Positions 10,327 through 19,557 of a DNA stretch of 64,000 bases are shown here, one piece after another (position 1 is the stretch's first letter; every line of letters starts with the position of its first letter). Position numbers and translations under genes: made by a program. The notes beneath the pieces are model-generated. The model worked only from the letters and a program-made list of their open reading frames with translations. It ran no database searches and was not told the DNA's origin. Source of the DNA: Scalesia atractyloides. Lineage: Eukaryota; Streptophyta; Magnoliopsida; Asterales; Asteraceae. The DNA is taken from contig CAMTDV010000018.1 of the NCBI GenBank assembly GCA_947069175.1, positions 42,978,869-43,042,868 of the forward strand, read 5' to 3'.

Positions 10327-10510
10327 CAAGTTCGGCCGAACTTGCTAAACAATATCAAGTTTCATAAACAGCAAGTTCGATCGAACTTGCAGATGGCTGA
10401 TTGTTACTTTTAAATAAGTTCGCTCGAACATTGTTGGGTTTAGTAATGGGTTTTGCAAGTTCACCCGAACTTACCTAGGTATAAATACCTAAGTAAGTTC
10501 GGCCGAACTC
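10327..10510. repeat. Palindrome cluster around the internal TATA-like box of B
   Basis: Five copies of the CAAGTTCGNNCGAACTTG family occur here, at about 10327, 10372, 10413, 10456 and 10493. The last two flank the TATA-like box at 10480-10487. The equivalent clusters are D 24481-24667 and E about 46845-47060. Confidence 0.88.
10480..10487 (+). promoter_or_regulatory. Internal TATA-like box upstream of aORF in B
   Basis: TATAAATA lies 147 bp before the aORF ATG, in the context CCTAGG-TATAAATA-CCTAAG. The element's own LTR box has the related context TATAAATACCTAGC. D has TATATATA at 24637-24644, 147 bp before its ATG, and E has the mutated TATCTATA on the minus strand at 46903-46896, again 147 bp away. 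I infer an internal promoter for aORF. Confidence 0.6.
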
Positions 10511-10634
10511 ACTTCTGCACAAACCTAATACTCTGAGCGAACTTGAACTCGAGAACTTTTGAGCGAAATTGACACTTTTGAGTCATTATTCTTCCCGATT
10601 GTAGTCCGTTTTTGGTGATTTACACACCAATTAC

Positions 10635-13600
10635 CATGGCTGAGGTGAGACATTGGAGTTTAATCCGTGTTTAAACCTTAAACTAACCAAATGAATCTGA
10701 AAAGTTTAAAATCTGATAGTTATAGGTGTTGTTGGACAAAATTGAACATAAATCCTTAATCCACACATAAAATCGACCGGGTAACTTGTTTTGATTAGAA
10801 TGAAACGACTGATTGAATGTGTTGAACAAGTTTGGATTTTGGGGAAGACGACAAGTTCGGCCGAACTTGTTGTCAAGTTCGACCGAACTTGCATCAAAAT
10901 CCACTGAGAAACTAATGCATGTTCGACCGGACTTGTCCAAAACTAAATAAAAGGAAATGAGACATCTTCGACCAAACTTAGTTGTTAAAATCTGAAAAGA
11001 ATGTAAGTTCGCCCGAACTTGCATTTGAATATGTTGAACATGTTTGTTACATGTCCGGGCGAACTTGTGAAATTAGAATGTTGTAACACTAATCAAGTTC
11101 GCCCGAACATGACTAAAAGTGTTAGAAATTTTTGGTGATTTTTCTCGATAAGCGTGCTAATTGTTGTACGTCATTTTTCAGGCACAGATTCCAGCGCGTG
11201 TTATCTCAGTAGAGTTTTCCAAAACTCACAATACATGCATTACGCTTGACAAGTCGATTTGTCCATCGCTGAAAGAATATGATAGTATCTTGAAGTTTCT
11301 CGAAGATAGTCACATTCGTCGAGCAATTATAGAGCGCACAGTGTCGTATCGAGCACATGTTATTCATTTTTGGATGAATGCGAGTTTAAGCGCTGACGAT
11401 AAGACGATCTCTTCTATAGTGCAAGTTGGTGATGAACTTAAGCCGATCAGCGTGACTGAAGATGATATTCGAAGAATTTTGCATTTCAACGATAAAGAAG
11501 ATGATCCGATTCATTTAGACGAAAAGATGGTCCGTGGCTGTTTCTTTCGCATGGGCTACAAAGGAAGTGTAAACAAACCGACACTAAAGAAAGGGGAAGT
11601 GCCAAACCCCTATAAGCTTCTGATTCATGCGTTAATTCATACATTTATCCATCACAAAGCCGGTTTGGATGATGTACATGATTATTTGGCTAGCATGGCA
11701 ACGACGCTTATTTTGAAAAAGCCGTTCAATGTTTTGAAGTTAGTGATCACTCATATGTCGAAGAACATGGAAGATTCAGGATTGTGTCTTTATCCGAGGG
11801 TTATACAGATGTTAATTGACGAAAAATATCCTAACATTGCACGAGATCCAAATGATGTGCTTTATCTAGTTCATCTTGATGAAACTACAGTGAAGAATCT
11901 TATCAAGTTCCAGAAACAAGCTTCAGCTTCTGTTGCCAAGCCGGTATTCGGAGCCATTAAATATTCTAACTATATTTCGCCACCAGACAACAAATGGAGA
12001 AAAGAGGGTAGCGACGACGAGAAAGAACTTAAAGCTGAGAAGGAGTGGTTTAAAGAATTCAAACCAAAGGCAAGGAGCGGATGGTTCTTAAAGGCATAAG
12101 TTGATAAGCCTAAAAAGAAACATGGTGCAAAGAAAGTTGAAACTATGCTTGTCGATGAAGAAGAATCTGAAAATGTTGAAGCAGTTGCTGGATCGAGCGT
12201 TGCAGTTGTAATTGAAAGTCAAGAAACTATAAAGTCAACTCAAGAAGAGGTGATATCTTCTACATCAGAAAATGAAGATTCTGATAAAGAAATTCCTGCA
12301 AAAGAGCCTGAAGAGACAGAAGCAGAGCTTAGAGCAGAAAAAGAAAGAAAATTGGATGCTGATTTTGATCCTAATAGTGAAAAGGAATCTGACGAGGAGA
12401 GACCGAAGAAAAAGTCTAAACGTACAAAGTCTCAAGCAATCGAAATCTCTAAGAAGACTACAGGGTCACCTCATACAAAAGGAAAAATAAAAGCAAAGGA
12501 AGCTGTGAGCAAGAGATACAAGAGTAAGATGAAAAGCACACAAGCCACACAAGAACCTTCTGGTACTCAGGAGAAAGGAGCCACACAAGAACCTCCTCCA
12601 CAAGAACCTCCTGTTATTGTTCATGCTGAAGCTGAAAGGCCATGAGTTACATAAGAACCTCCTGTGTCTGGATTTGTTGAAGTTCCTATTGCTGAATCTC
12701 CTATTGATCCAAAGACTTATGTTCCTGAAAGTTCTATGCCTAAGAAGTCAACACCAAAAACTACAACACCGAAAGATTCAACACCAAATACATCAAGGGG
12801 AAGTATGTTTGGTGATATGCCACATGGTCCAATCAGTCTCGAAGACTTGGATGAGTTTTTCCCAGAAACTAATGCTGAGATGTTAGAAAAATATGCGAAG
12901 GTAATCGAAGAGAAAGTTGCACAGAACGAGGTTGAAAAGGCTGAGCTTGTTAAGAAGGTGAATCAAGGTGAGGTTGAAAAGGAACTGCTTGATGATAAAA
13001 TAAAGATGCTGGAGAATGAACGTGAATATTTCAAGGCGTTGATAGAAAGTCTGCAGGACGCCAATGAAAAACTACAGACAGAGATTGCAGAATTAAAGAC
13101 TATTCAAGCATTGAACGATCAAAGATTCAACAGATTGCAGAAAGTGTTAGCAAACAATCTGAATATTGATTTCATTGCTGAATATGATCGTCTGGATCGT
13201 TAAGAAGAAAAAGAACGAGCTGAGAAAGAGTTAGCTAAAAGTGGTAAAGGAAAGCAGGTTGAGGGTGAAGCCCCTAAATCTTCTGCTGAGAAATCTTCTG
13301 ATATTCCTGAGAAAACCGATTGAAGATGTTTCGAAAGCTTCTGAGTCTGATATCCAAAAGGTTGACGAATCTGTCAAGCCTTCTGATCCTATCATTGTTA
13401 CTAAAGAAAAAGACAATGATGAAGCCGAAAAGGAAGATAAGAATGAAGGTGAATAAGAAGAAGGTTATGAGGATTGGAATGTTAGGGATGATGACGATGA
13501 TTTTGATCAAGGTGGTGATGATTTTGATCAGGGAGGTACAGGTTTAAAGATCAATGAAGCTAATGTGACTGATGCGTTTGATTTTTCTTATCTTATGAAC

Positions 13601-15074
13601 GATGAATCAAATAGGATGGAAGATAAAAGCCAGGGGGAGTCAGGGTAGAAAGGGCCAACTGATGAAAATATTGATTTGTTAGATATTGATCGTTCTGCGA
13701 AGCCTGTGACTGCAGTACCTACGAAGCCTTTGAAACTAATGTTGGAACATAATGTGGAAGAAGGTGAGTTTGTACATAATTACTCGAAAGAAGATCTGGC
13801 GAAACTAGTTGAAGCTGAAAACTTAGAGTTTGATTTTGAGGAAGTTATGAATGTTAACACATTTGAACCGAAAGAGTATCAGTATGAGAGAAGGTTTGAA
13901 GCTGATGAGTACAATCGAGTATTAGTTGAAGATTGGTCCTCAGATGATGAATCAGATCAGAAAGCTGAGTATGTTGGTGAAAATTCAGAAAGTTTTCCTA
14001 CATTTGAAGAGATGTATAAACTGCTTAATGAAGATATGTTCAAAGAAAAGATTGCTGAAGAGTTACGAGAAGGAAAAATTCCTAAACCAATGTCCAAAGA
14101 AGAGATAGCTGAAACGAAAAAGTCATGGTTCAAGGAGCTGCCACGTGAACGTAAGTTTCGACATCCACTAGCATTCTTCACCAAAAATAAAGATGTTTCT
14201 TTGGGAGATATTCCGAGTTGGGGTTGGTTTAAAGAGCTCAACGTATATGCAATCAAAAGAGAATTTGGAGTGCAATACTTCAAATATCTTGCTGATTTCA
14301 AGACATTGCCGTACTAGGATATGGAAGAGTTGGTACAAACAGTGAAAGTTACTTATCATATGACGACAATAGATCAGTTGTTGTGAAAGATGATTAAGTA
14401 CGAAGCTGTTAAAGGTTGGAATCACTGGAAGCCGTTTATATTCCAAGACGAAGGGTTAAGATCAATAAGGTTACAGGGGAAAAGGACATAACGTTAATTA
14501 TGAAACGTCCTAGAGCCATGAGGAATATGCCACTTATGCCGATCGAACAAAAATTCTATTCTTTATTCAAGTGGGGGCAGGTAGATCCAGCTACTTGTGA
14601 AGCAGTGATTGTGTTAAAGTTTGAAGATCACCTGGATATTGCTAAAGAACGAGTTGAAGTGATGGGTCATCAGGTATGAGAGGTTTGTGGAGGACGATAA
14701 GGATTCTTGATCCTATGTGGTTGGTTAACTGCTCAAGAGAAGATATAAAATGCCTTTTCTACAGCAAGATTGTTTTTGAAGAAAGAGAAAACGTACAGGC
14801 GATGCAGTATCAGAGAGTTGTTAACGTTTGCTATGCATGTGAAGTCAATTCTAGAAAGATGTGGCAAACGACGTGGAGAGATCTAGAGAGAGTTGAATTT
14901 CTTAAAGAAGAAACCAGAAATGAGGCGATCAAATAAAGAGTGGAAAAACCGGTAAGGCAAAGTTCGCTAAAAATGGCTAACTTTAAAAGACCACCGCCAA
15001 CTAATCAGACGCCAGATCCGAAACAAGAACGACGAAGAAAGCCGTACAAGAACTTCTTTGCTCATGTGCGTTAA
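10635..15074 (+). pseudogene. Additional gene (aORF) of element B, two exons, broken
   Basis: Function unknown. Exon 1 (10635-10643, ATGGCTGAG in an ACCATGG context) is followed by a GT...AG intron to 11181; exon 2 starts AQIPARVISVEF. Exon 2 encodes an N-terminal globular region with NASLS, DDIRRIL, DEKMVRGCFFRMGYKGSVNK, NPYKLLIHALIHTF and NMEDSGLCLYPR. Then come a Lys/Glu-rich linker with several TQEP repeats, a coiled coil (near 12860-13200), an acidic stretch, and a conserved C-terminal region (SWGWFKELNVYAIKREFGVQ, LRGLWRTIRILDPMWLVNCS) ending KPYKNFFAHVR and TAA 15072-15074. Stops lie at 12097, 12643, 13201 and others. Its position after pol matches the env-like gene of SIRE elements, but I see no signal peptide or membrane segment. 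I recall uncharacterised Asteraceae proteins of similar look. Confidence 0.75.
10644..11181 (+). other. Predicted intron of B aORF, with palindrome array
   Basis: The donor is GAG|GTGAGA and the acceptor is TCATTTTTCAG|GCACAG, giving a 538-bp intron. D (24801-25332) and E (46739-46299) have introns with the same donor context and homologous acceptors. Joining exon 1 to exon 2 is in frame in all three. Between 10852 and 11110 the intron holds about seven palindrome copies. Confidence 0.75.
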
Positions 15075-15128
15075 TGTTTATAAGAAGACAGAGGTTTTGA
15101 AGACTGATACAAGACGAAGACTATATCC

Positions 15129-15139
15129 AAGGGGGAGTC
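15129..15139 (+). other. Polypurine tract of B
   Basis: The sequence aagggggagtc abuts the 3' LTR start at 15140, the normal place for the primer of plus-strand DNA synthesis. A, C and E have the related agagggagtc. Confidence 0.88.
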
Positions 15140-15539
15140 TGTTGGTGCATAATGTCTATGTCTTAGTCTTATATCGAGTCTGTATTGTATAGAGCTGAAT
15201 AGGCTAGGTATACGAAGTATTTATGTATGTTGTAGCCAAGTTCGCCCATAATGTGCATGTATAAGCATGTTCGGCCGAACTTGCATAGGCAAGTTCGGGC
15301 GAACTTGTGTTCCTAGGGCCGAACTTGTGCATATATAAATACCTAGCTAGCCTACTTCATTTGTAACTTTGTCATTTTAGAGGCGAAGCTCTGTCAGTTT
15401 GTTACCAGAATGTTTGATCTATAAAACTGACGTTTAACTGATTAATTCTTGTCTATTGGTAGAAACGACGTAATATTTCCGCTATTATGGACATTAGATA
15501 TCAAATTTAGGTTCCTAAGCATCAAGGATCGGTCCTACA
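15140..15539 (+). repeat. 3' LTR of element B
   Basis: The 400-bp repeat runs from TGTTGG to CCTACA, with its TATA box at 15334-15341. It keeps two complete palindromes upstream of the TATA box, at about 15267-15282 and 15291-15306, where the 5' LTR has only one. Confidence 0.93.
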
Positions 15540-15582
15540 GGTTGAACTTGTAGTTGAAGGATGAAAATTTTCAGTTTTAATC

Positions 15583-16056
15583 CAAGTTCGGTCGAACTTG
15601 GATAAAGATTTTGAATTTGAGCGAACTTGGGAAAAATTATCACGAAACAGATAAGTTCGGTCGAACTTATGTGAAAACAATTTTTGATTTCATGTATTCA
15701 CAAGTTCGGTCGAACTTAGGTAATCAAGTTTCAAATTTTATCACTTACACTAAAGTTCGGTCGACTTGAGGTGAAATTTTGAGAAAAATCAGATTTCAAG
15801 CGGACTTGTAATTTTTTAAGAAGAAACTGTTAAGTTCGGTCAAACTTAGGTTTGAATTTTCAAGATAAAAAGTAAGTTCGGGCGAACTTGAATAAATTTT
15901 CACTTAAATTATATCAAGTTCGGTCGAACTTGATGGAATTTCAAGCAAAAATCAACAAGTTCGAGCGGACTTAAGCTAAAATCCTCAAAAATTACTCAAG
16001 TTCGGTCGAACTTGATGAAAATTCCAAAATTTTTCAATCAAGTTCGGTCAAACTTA
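15583..16056. repeat. Palindrome array in the A leader
   Basis: About eleven full or degraded copies of the CAAGTTCGNNCGAACTTG family occur here, about 40-50 bp apart. The centre GT dominates (GGTCGAAC form), while other copies have GG or AG. One further copy, at 897-908 plus 15540-15549, was split by the B insertion. The flank from 16080 to 16300 shows no motif. Confidence 0.88.
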
Positions 16057-16300
16057 GTATTAAGTTCAGCTGAATCTAGTTTCCAAAACATGGTTTTTGC
16101 AACTTTTTGATATCAAAACGTTTGAATTTGATGTCCAAACTCTGAGGGGTTTATCTATGACGTATTTTACTTGACATATTAAAAAATCACCCATTTTTTA
16201 CCATGAAATCATCAAGTGTCTAAAAAGTTTAAGAAAAATGATAGAATAGAGATGAAATAGAGTGATTCTTGTCTTGATTCCATCAAATTTAGTTGTCCAG

Positions 16301-16312
16301 GCTCTGATACCA
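16301..16312 (-). other. Primer binding site of A (initiator tRNA-Met)
   Basis: On the minus strand this reads TGGTATCAGAGC, two bases from the LTR end at 16315. It is the same initiator methionine tRNA primer class as the other Copia elements here. Confidence 0.9.
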
Positions 16313-16314
16313 CT

Positions 16315-16736
16315 TGTAGGAACGTCCACGATTAGCACGGGAACCTAAATTTGTTATCAATTTTCTGATTAGGTGGAAACTAATGACAAGTTAACCAAAC
16401 AACAAGAATTACTCATTTAATTGTTGTTTTCATTGATCTAAAGTTCAATACTTTCAAGATCCGGATCAGACAGAGCTTCACCGTGTCTGTGCCAAAATCT
16501 CCAACCACTTACAAATGAAATCCCAAGGCACCTATATATAGTGTTACAAGTTCGCTGGTAAGAGGACATTCATGAGGTATGTTCGCCCGAACTTGATCTT
16601 TTCAAGTTCGGCCGAACTTGGCTTCTCACAACCAAACATGAGCGAACTTGTCACTAAACTATCTTAAATATGCCTCGTTTCACCTATACTATACAGACTC
16701 GATACAAGACTATTCTATAGACATTAAGCATCAATA
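16315..16736 (-). repeat. LTR shared by elements A and C
   Basis: The minus-strand LTR of 422 bp has ends TATTGATGC and CCTACA (the first TG mutated to TA). On its left lies a primer site, making it a 5' LTR for A. On its right lies a polypurine tract (16737-16749, ccaagagggagtc on the minus strand), making it a 3' LTR for C. It carries a TATA-like TATATATA at 16533-16540 and palindrome copies near 16575-16621. Confidence 0.85.
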
Positions 16737-16844
16737 GACTCCCTCTTGGATATCTATTTTGTCTTGTTCGGTCTTCAGAAACTCTCGTTTATTCCAGACT
16801 CGTTCTCGTGTAATGACGAAGGCAACAGACATATGCACCAATAG

Positions 16845-17550
16845 ATCTTTAGAAGTTCCATCTCATGACCTTCAAGTTTGTCGATGAATGTAGCCAGCTT
16901 GAAGAATTCCCAATTCGGACTTTCTTTCAATACCATAAGATAAGTAGTCCATTCTCCGTCAGGTAACGCAACTGCAAGCTTATCAATAAACTCTTGTTCT
17001 GTCTTCTCAAGGCCGTGTCTCCTCATTTGAACCTTCTGATGACAAAAACGTTCAATCATCTGTTTTATTGTCTCGCCCTTCAGCATGGTAAAATTATCGA
17101 ATTCCTTCATGATGAGAGCTTTTTTACTCTTAATCATCTCTGCACTTCCTTGGTATTTCTTTTGTAGTGATAACCAAAGTTCTCTCGCAGTCGTGTATTC
17201 AGGCAACAATATAAAAATATCCTCTTTAACAGACTGTTGCATGAGGCAAATAATTTTCTTCTCATTGATATATCCTTCTTTTTGTTGCGAAGAATATTTG
17301 TACTTCTCAAGAACTTGCTGATTTTTGTCTAACGGAACTACATATCCTCTCTCAATAGCCACCCAACTTTGGAAATGCATGGCTTGAACCCAATAACTGA
17401 ACTTCTCCTTCCATCCCTCGTACTCGTCCATACCCATTAATTTTAGAGGTTTAATGGACGTGCTCATTTCGTTGTCGAGGTTGACTTGGTTTATCACATT
17501 GGAATTGGATGTACCCATCCTGACATAAACGCTCTCTGAAGGTCATCCAT
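16845..17550 (-). pseudogene. gag: Copia gag of element C, truncated
   Basis: The original start is ATG at 17550-17548 (MDDLQRAFMSG), but a small deletion just after it shifts the frame. The frame MGTSNSNVINQ then runs open from 17518. It shows the gag domain landmarks MDEYEGWKEKFSYWVQAMHF, YTTARELWLSLQKKYQGS and LEGHEMELLKI. After LLKI the homology stops at about 16845, and the reading frame continues into unrelated 3'-end sequence to 16775. All knuckle and C-terminal parts are lost. It is closest to the gag of E, judged by eye. Confidence 0.82.
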
Positions 17551-17613
17551 CGCGAATATCGACACACGTACGCGGAAAACATGTTCAAACTTTGAAAAGA
17601 AATAGACTTATTA

Positions 17614-17960
17614 CAAGTTCGGTCGAACTTGTAGTTGAAGGATGAAAATTTTCAGTTTTAACACAAGTTCGGTCGAACTTATGACTTAATTTGAAAAATG
17701 ATCCTGAGATGTCTTCGAGCGAACTTATACTTTATTTTAGAAAAACGACTTGCAAGTTCGGGCGAACTTGAATTAAAATTCAATGATATTGCTCAAGTTC
17801 GAGCGAACTTGAAGAAAATCAATGAAAATTATGCAAGTTCGATCTGACTTAACAAAAAAATTCCTCAAAAACCCTGAAGTTCGAGCGAACTTGATAGAAA
17901 ATCACTCAAAAAGTGAGTTTCTAAGTCATTTTCGAGCGAACTTGACATAGAAGTTCGGTC
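17614..17960. repeat. Palindrome array in the C leader
   Basis: About eight copies of the palindrome family occur between gag and primer site, with centres GT, AG and GG. The array matches that of E at 55438-55785 copy by copy, so the array is inherited with the element and not assembled afresh. Confidence 0.87.
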
Positions 17961-18190
17961 AAAATGAGTTTTGAAAACATGGTTTTTTTAACAATTTGGC
18001 ATTAATTCGTTTGATTTTAATCTTCAAAGTCTCAGGGGTTTATCTATGATGTATTTAACATGACATATTCAAATTTGGACAGAATTTGCCCGTAAATTCT
18101 TCATTTTAGTGTAACAGTTAAGAAAATAAGAAGAATGGAGTAGAATAAGAGTTGTTCTTGTCTTGATATCAATCAAATCAGGGTATTCTA

Positions 18191-18202
18191 GCTCTGATAC
18201 CA
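18191..18202 (-). other. Primer binding site of C
   Basis: On the minus strand this reads TGGTATCAGAGC. The LTR that should follow from 18205 is reduced to about 20 bp (similar to the LTR segment acaagaattaatca) before element D begins. Confidence 0.85.
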
Positions 18203-18225
18203 CTTTAATAGAACAAGAATTAATC

Positions 18226-19541
18226 AAAATGATATAAGGTCTAAAAAGAAAAATGGTAGAGAATACAGCAATGTTCCACCACCCCTATGCGAGAAATATT
18301 TTCACAAAACTGTTGATGGGATGGATAAGGCACTCAACATTGAGTTATTATCTGAAAAGAAAAATGAGTTGCCGCAGAACATTGATGTAATCTATTCTAC
18401 ATCAGATGATGACAATAATGCGGTGGTTAAAAATGTGCTTGAAAACGTTCTGAATGATTCTGATGATGGCAGCTTTGAAAGCGCCACCTCGAGTTTGAAC
18501 AGTTCTGACACAAAATCCGAAGATGACGATACATCATCGGAAGATGGTCTATGTGATGATCCTAACGTTGTCATGTACAACGTTAAGGAATCTGATAGAC
18601 TATACTTTGATGACAATTTTCCGATTCGGAATGTCAAAGAAGATCAATTGGATAAACTGTTCAAACTGGTTGAAGTTTCTCAGAGGACCTGGAGAAGAAT
18701 GAAAAGAAATTCTATTCTAAACCCAAAGGAAATTACAATAACTACCGGAGAAAGGGTGGTGATCATCCGGAAAACCGGAGAGCAGGGTTGGGTTTAGATG
18801 AAGAAGAAGAACCGGTTAAGAAAAGGTCACCATTTCACGAGTACAAAGATAATAACATGAAATTCGTTTATGGGACAAGCACGGTTCATGAGGAAAGTTT
18901 GATTGGAAAACAATCAAACGATGAGTTTAAGAAAGCAAAAGAACTTCGAGATAAGGCAAAAGCTGCAAGTGGTGTAAAATCCACTAGTCATCATTCACAT
19001 GATGAACGGACTTGCTTCAAGTGCAATGAAGTTGGTCATATTGCACGGAATGTCCGAAATCTAAGCCGACCTATCTTCGAAGGAAAGAAAGATCAGATGT
19101 TGTAAAACCAAAGCAACCAAAGTTTGTAAAACCTGTCACGATTTTGAAAAGAAATGAATCAAAACCTGAAGTTAAACCTAAAACTGAAAAGAAACTTGAA
19201 AACTCAACTTTCAAAAAAGGTGAAACTTCCGGGGCAAGCGAAACAAAGTTTTATATCAAAAAGGCAAACATAAGGCAAACATAAAATCACAAGCCTGGAT
19301 TGCTAAGAAAAAGTCAACAACATCTGAGGTTATCAAGTCTGAGCTTGTTAAGACTGATAACAAGAAAGAATCAAAATCTGATATCAAAACCGAAACTGTC
19401 AAATCAACAAAAGGTAAAAAGAAAGTGAACTTTGAAAATGTAACTGACAATGGAGGCTCAGATGGAGATTATGAGGATGATTACCAAGCTTTTTATCCCA
19501 AACCCAAGACCAAGAAGGCTTGGGTCATGCTGTTTAACTAG
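18226..19541 (+). pseudogene. gag: Copia gag, C-terminal half, element D
   Basis: The retained part starts near the end of the coiled coil. It includes the acidic Ser/Asp-rich segment (SSLNSSDTKSEDDDTSSED), the FPIRNVKEDQLDKLFKLVEV segment and the second knuckle at 19013-19053. In the knuckle a one-base deletion breaks the frame just before the last cysteine (CFKCNEVGHIARN). A basic Lys/Ser/Thr-rich tail follows, ending KTKKAWVMLFN and TAG 19539-19541. The tail has a small internal duplication (aaggcaaacat) at about 19260-19280. Frameshifts also separate the segments near 18680 and 18790. Confidence 0.83.
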
Positions 19542-19557
19542 ATTTTACTATGTGCAG
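19539..19557 (+). other. gag stop plus splice-acceptor-like junction of D
   Basis: TAG is followed by attttactatgtgCAG and GGGCTCC. The protease frame is +1 relative to the gag stop, as in E, so simple stop readthrough would not give pol in this copy. Confidence 0.5.

Larger units (their letters stand above)
8873..10634 (+). other. Non-coding spacer between pol and aORF in B
   Basis: I see no gene in this 1.76-kb stretch; the small frames are not conserved in D or E. It holds a polypurine tract, a 36-bp tandem duplication, a pair of repeats 40 bp apart, a palindrome cluster and an internal TATA-like box, each listed separately. The whole spacer aligns by eye to D 23097-24791 and E 46749-48467, so it is an ancestral part of the family and not a later insertion. 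Confidence 0.8.
909..15539 (+). mobile_element. Copia element B, complete with both LTRs (14.6 kb)
   Basis: The element runs LTR, primer site, leader, gag, pol, spacer, aORF, polypurine tract, LTR. Both LTRs begin TGTTGGTGCATAATG and end GGTCCTACA. The flanks 904-908 (ggtcg) and 15540-15544 (ggttg) form a 5-bp target duplication with one mismatch, so this is an independent insertion, here into the leader of element A. Domain order (protease, integrase, reverse transcriptase, RNase H) is that of Copia, and a gene after pol recalls the SIRE/Maximus lineage. At 14.6 kb it is very large for Copia. All coding regions are broken, so it cannot move on its own as it stands. Confidence 0.93.
15540..16736 (-). 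mobile_element. Copia element A, right part (leader, primer site, LTR)
   Basis: This resumes element A after the B insertion. It holds the rest of the leader (15540-16300), the primer binding site and a 422-bp LTR, all on the minus strand. The join with 1-908 is supported by the 5-bp target duplication and by the unbroken equivalent sequence in element C near 17614-17645. Confidence 0.88.
16737..18225 (-). mobile_element. Copia element C, internally deleted
   Basis: In element order this contains a remnant of a 5' LTR of only about 20 bp (18205-18225), a primer site, a full leader, gag to codon about 230, then a direct jump to the last roughly 100 bp before the polypurine tract and the shared LTR. 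The rest of gag, pol and aORF are missing. The right end abuts element D in opposite orientation. Confidence 0.82.

Noticed and set aside
10635..15074. A host gene captured by the retrotransposon
   Set aside because: The intron and long coding region invite this idea. However, the same unit sits at the same place in B, D and E with the element's own motifs in its intron, so it is an old integral part of the family. I recognise no host gene in it.
10635..15074. Calling aORF an envelope gene
   Set aside because: The position fits the env-like gene of SIRE elements, but I saw no signal peptide, membrane segment or typical surface-protein features. The name would over-claim.
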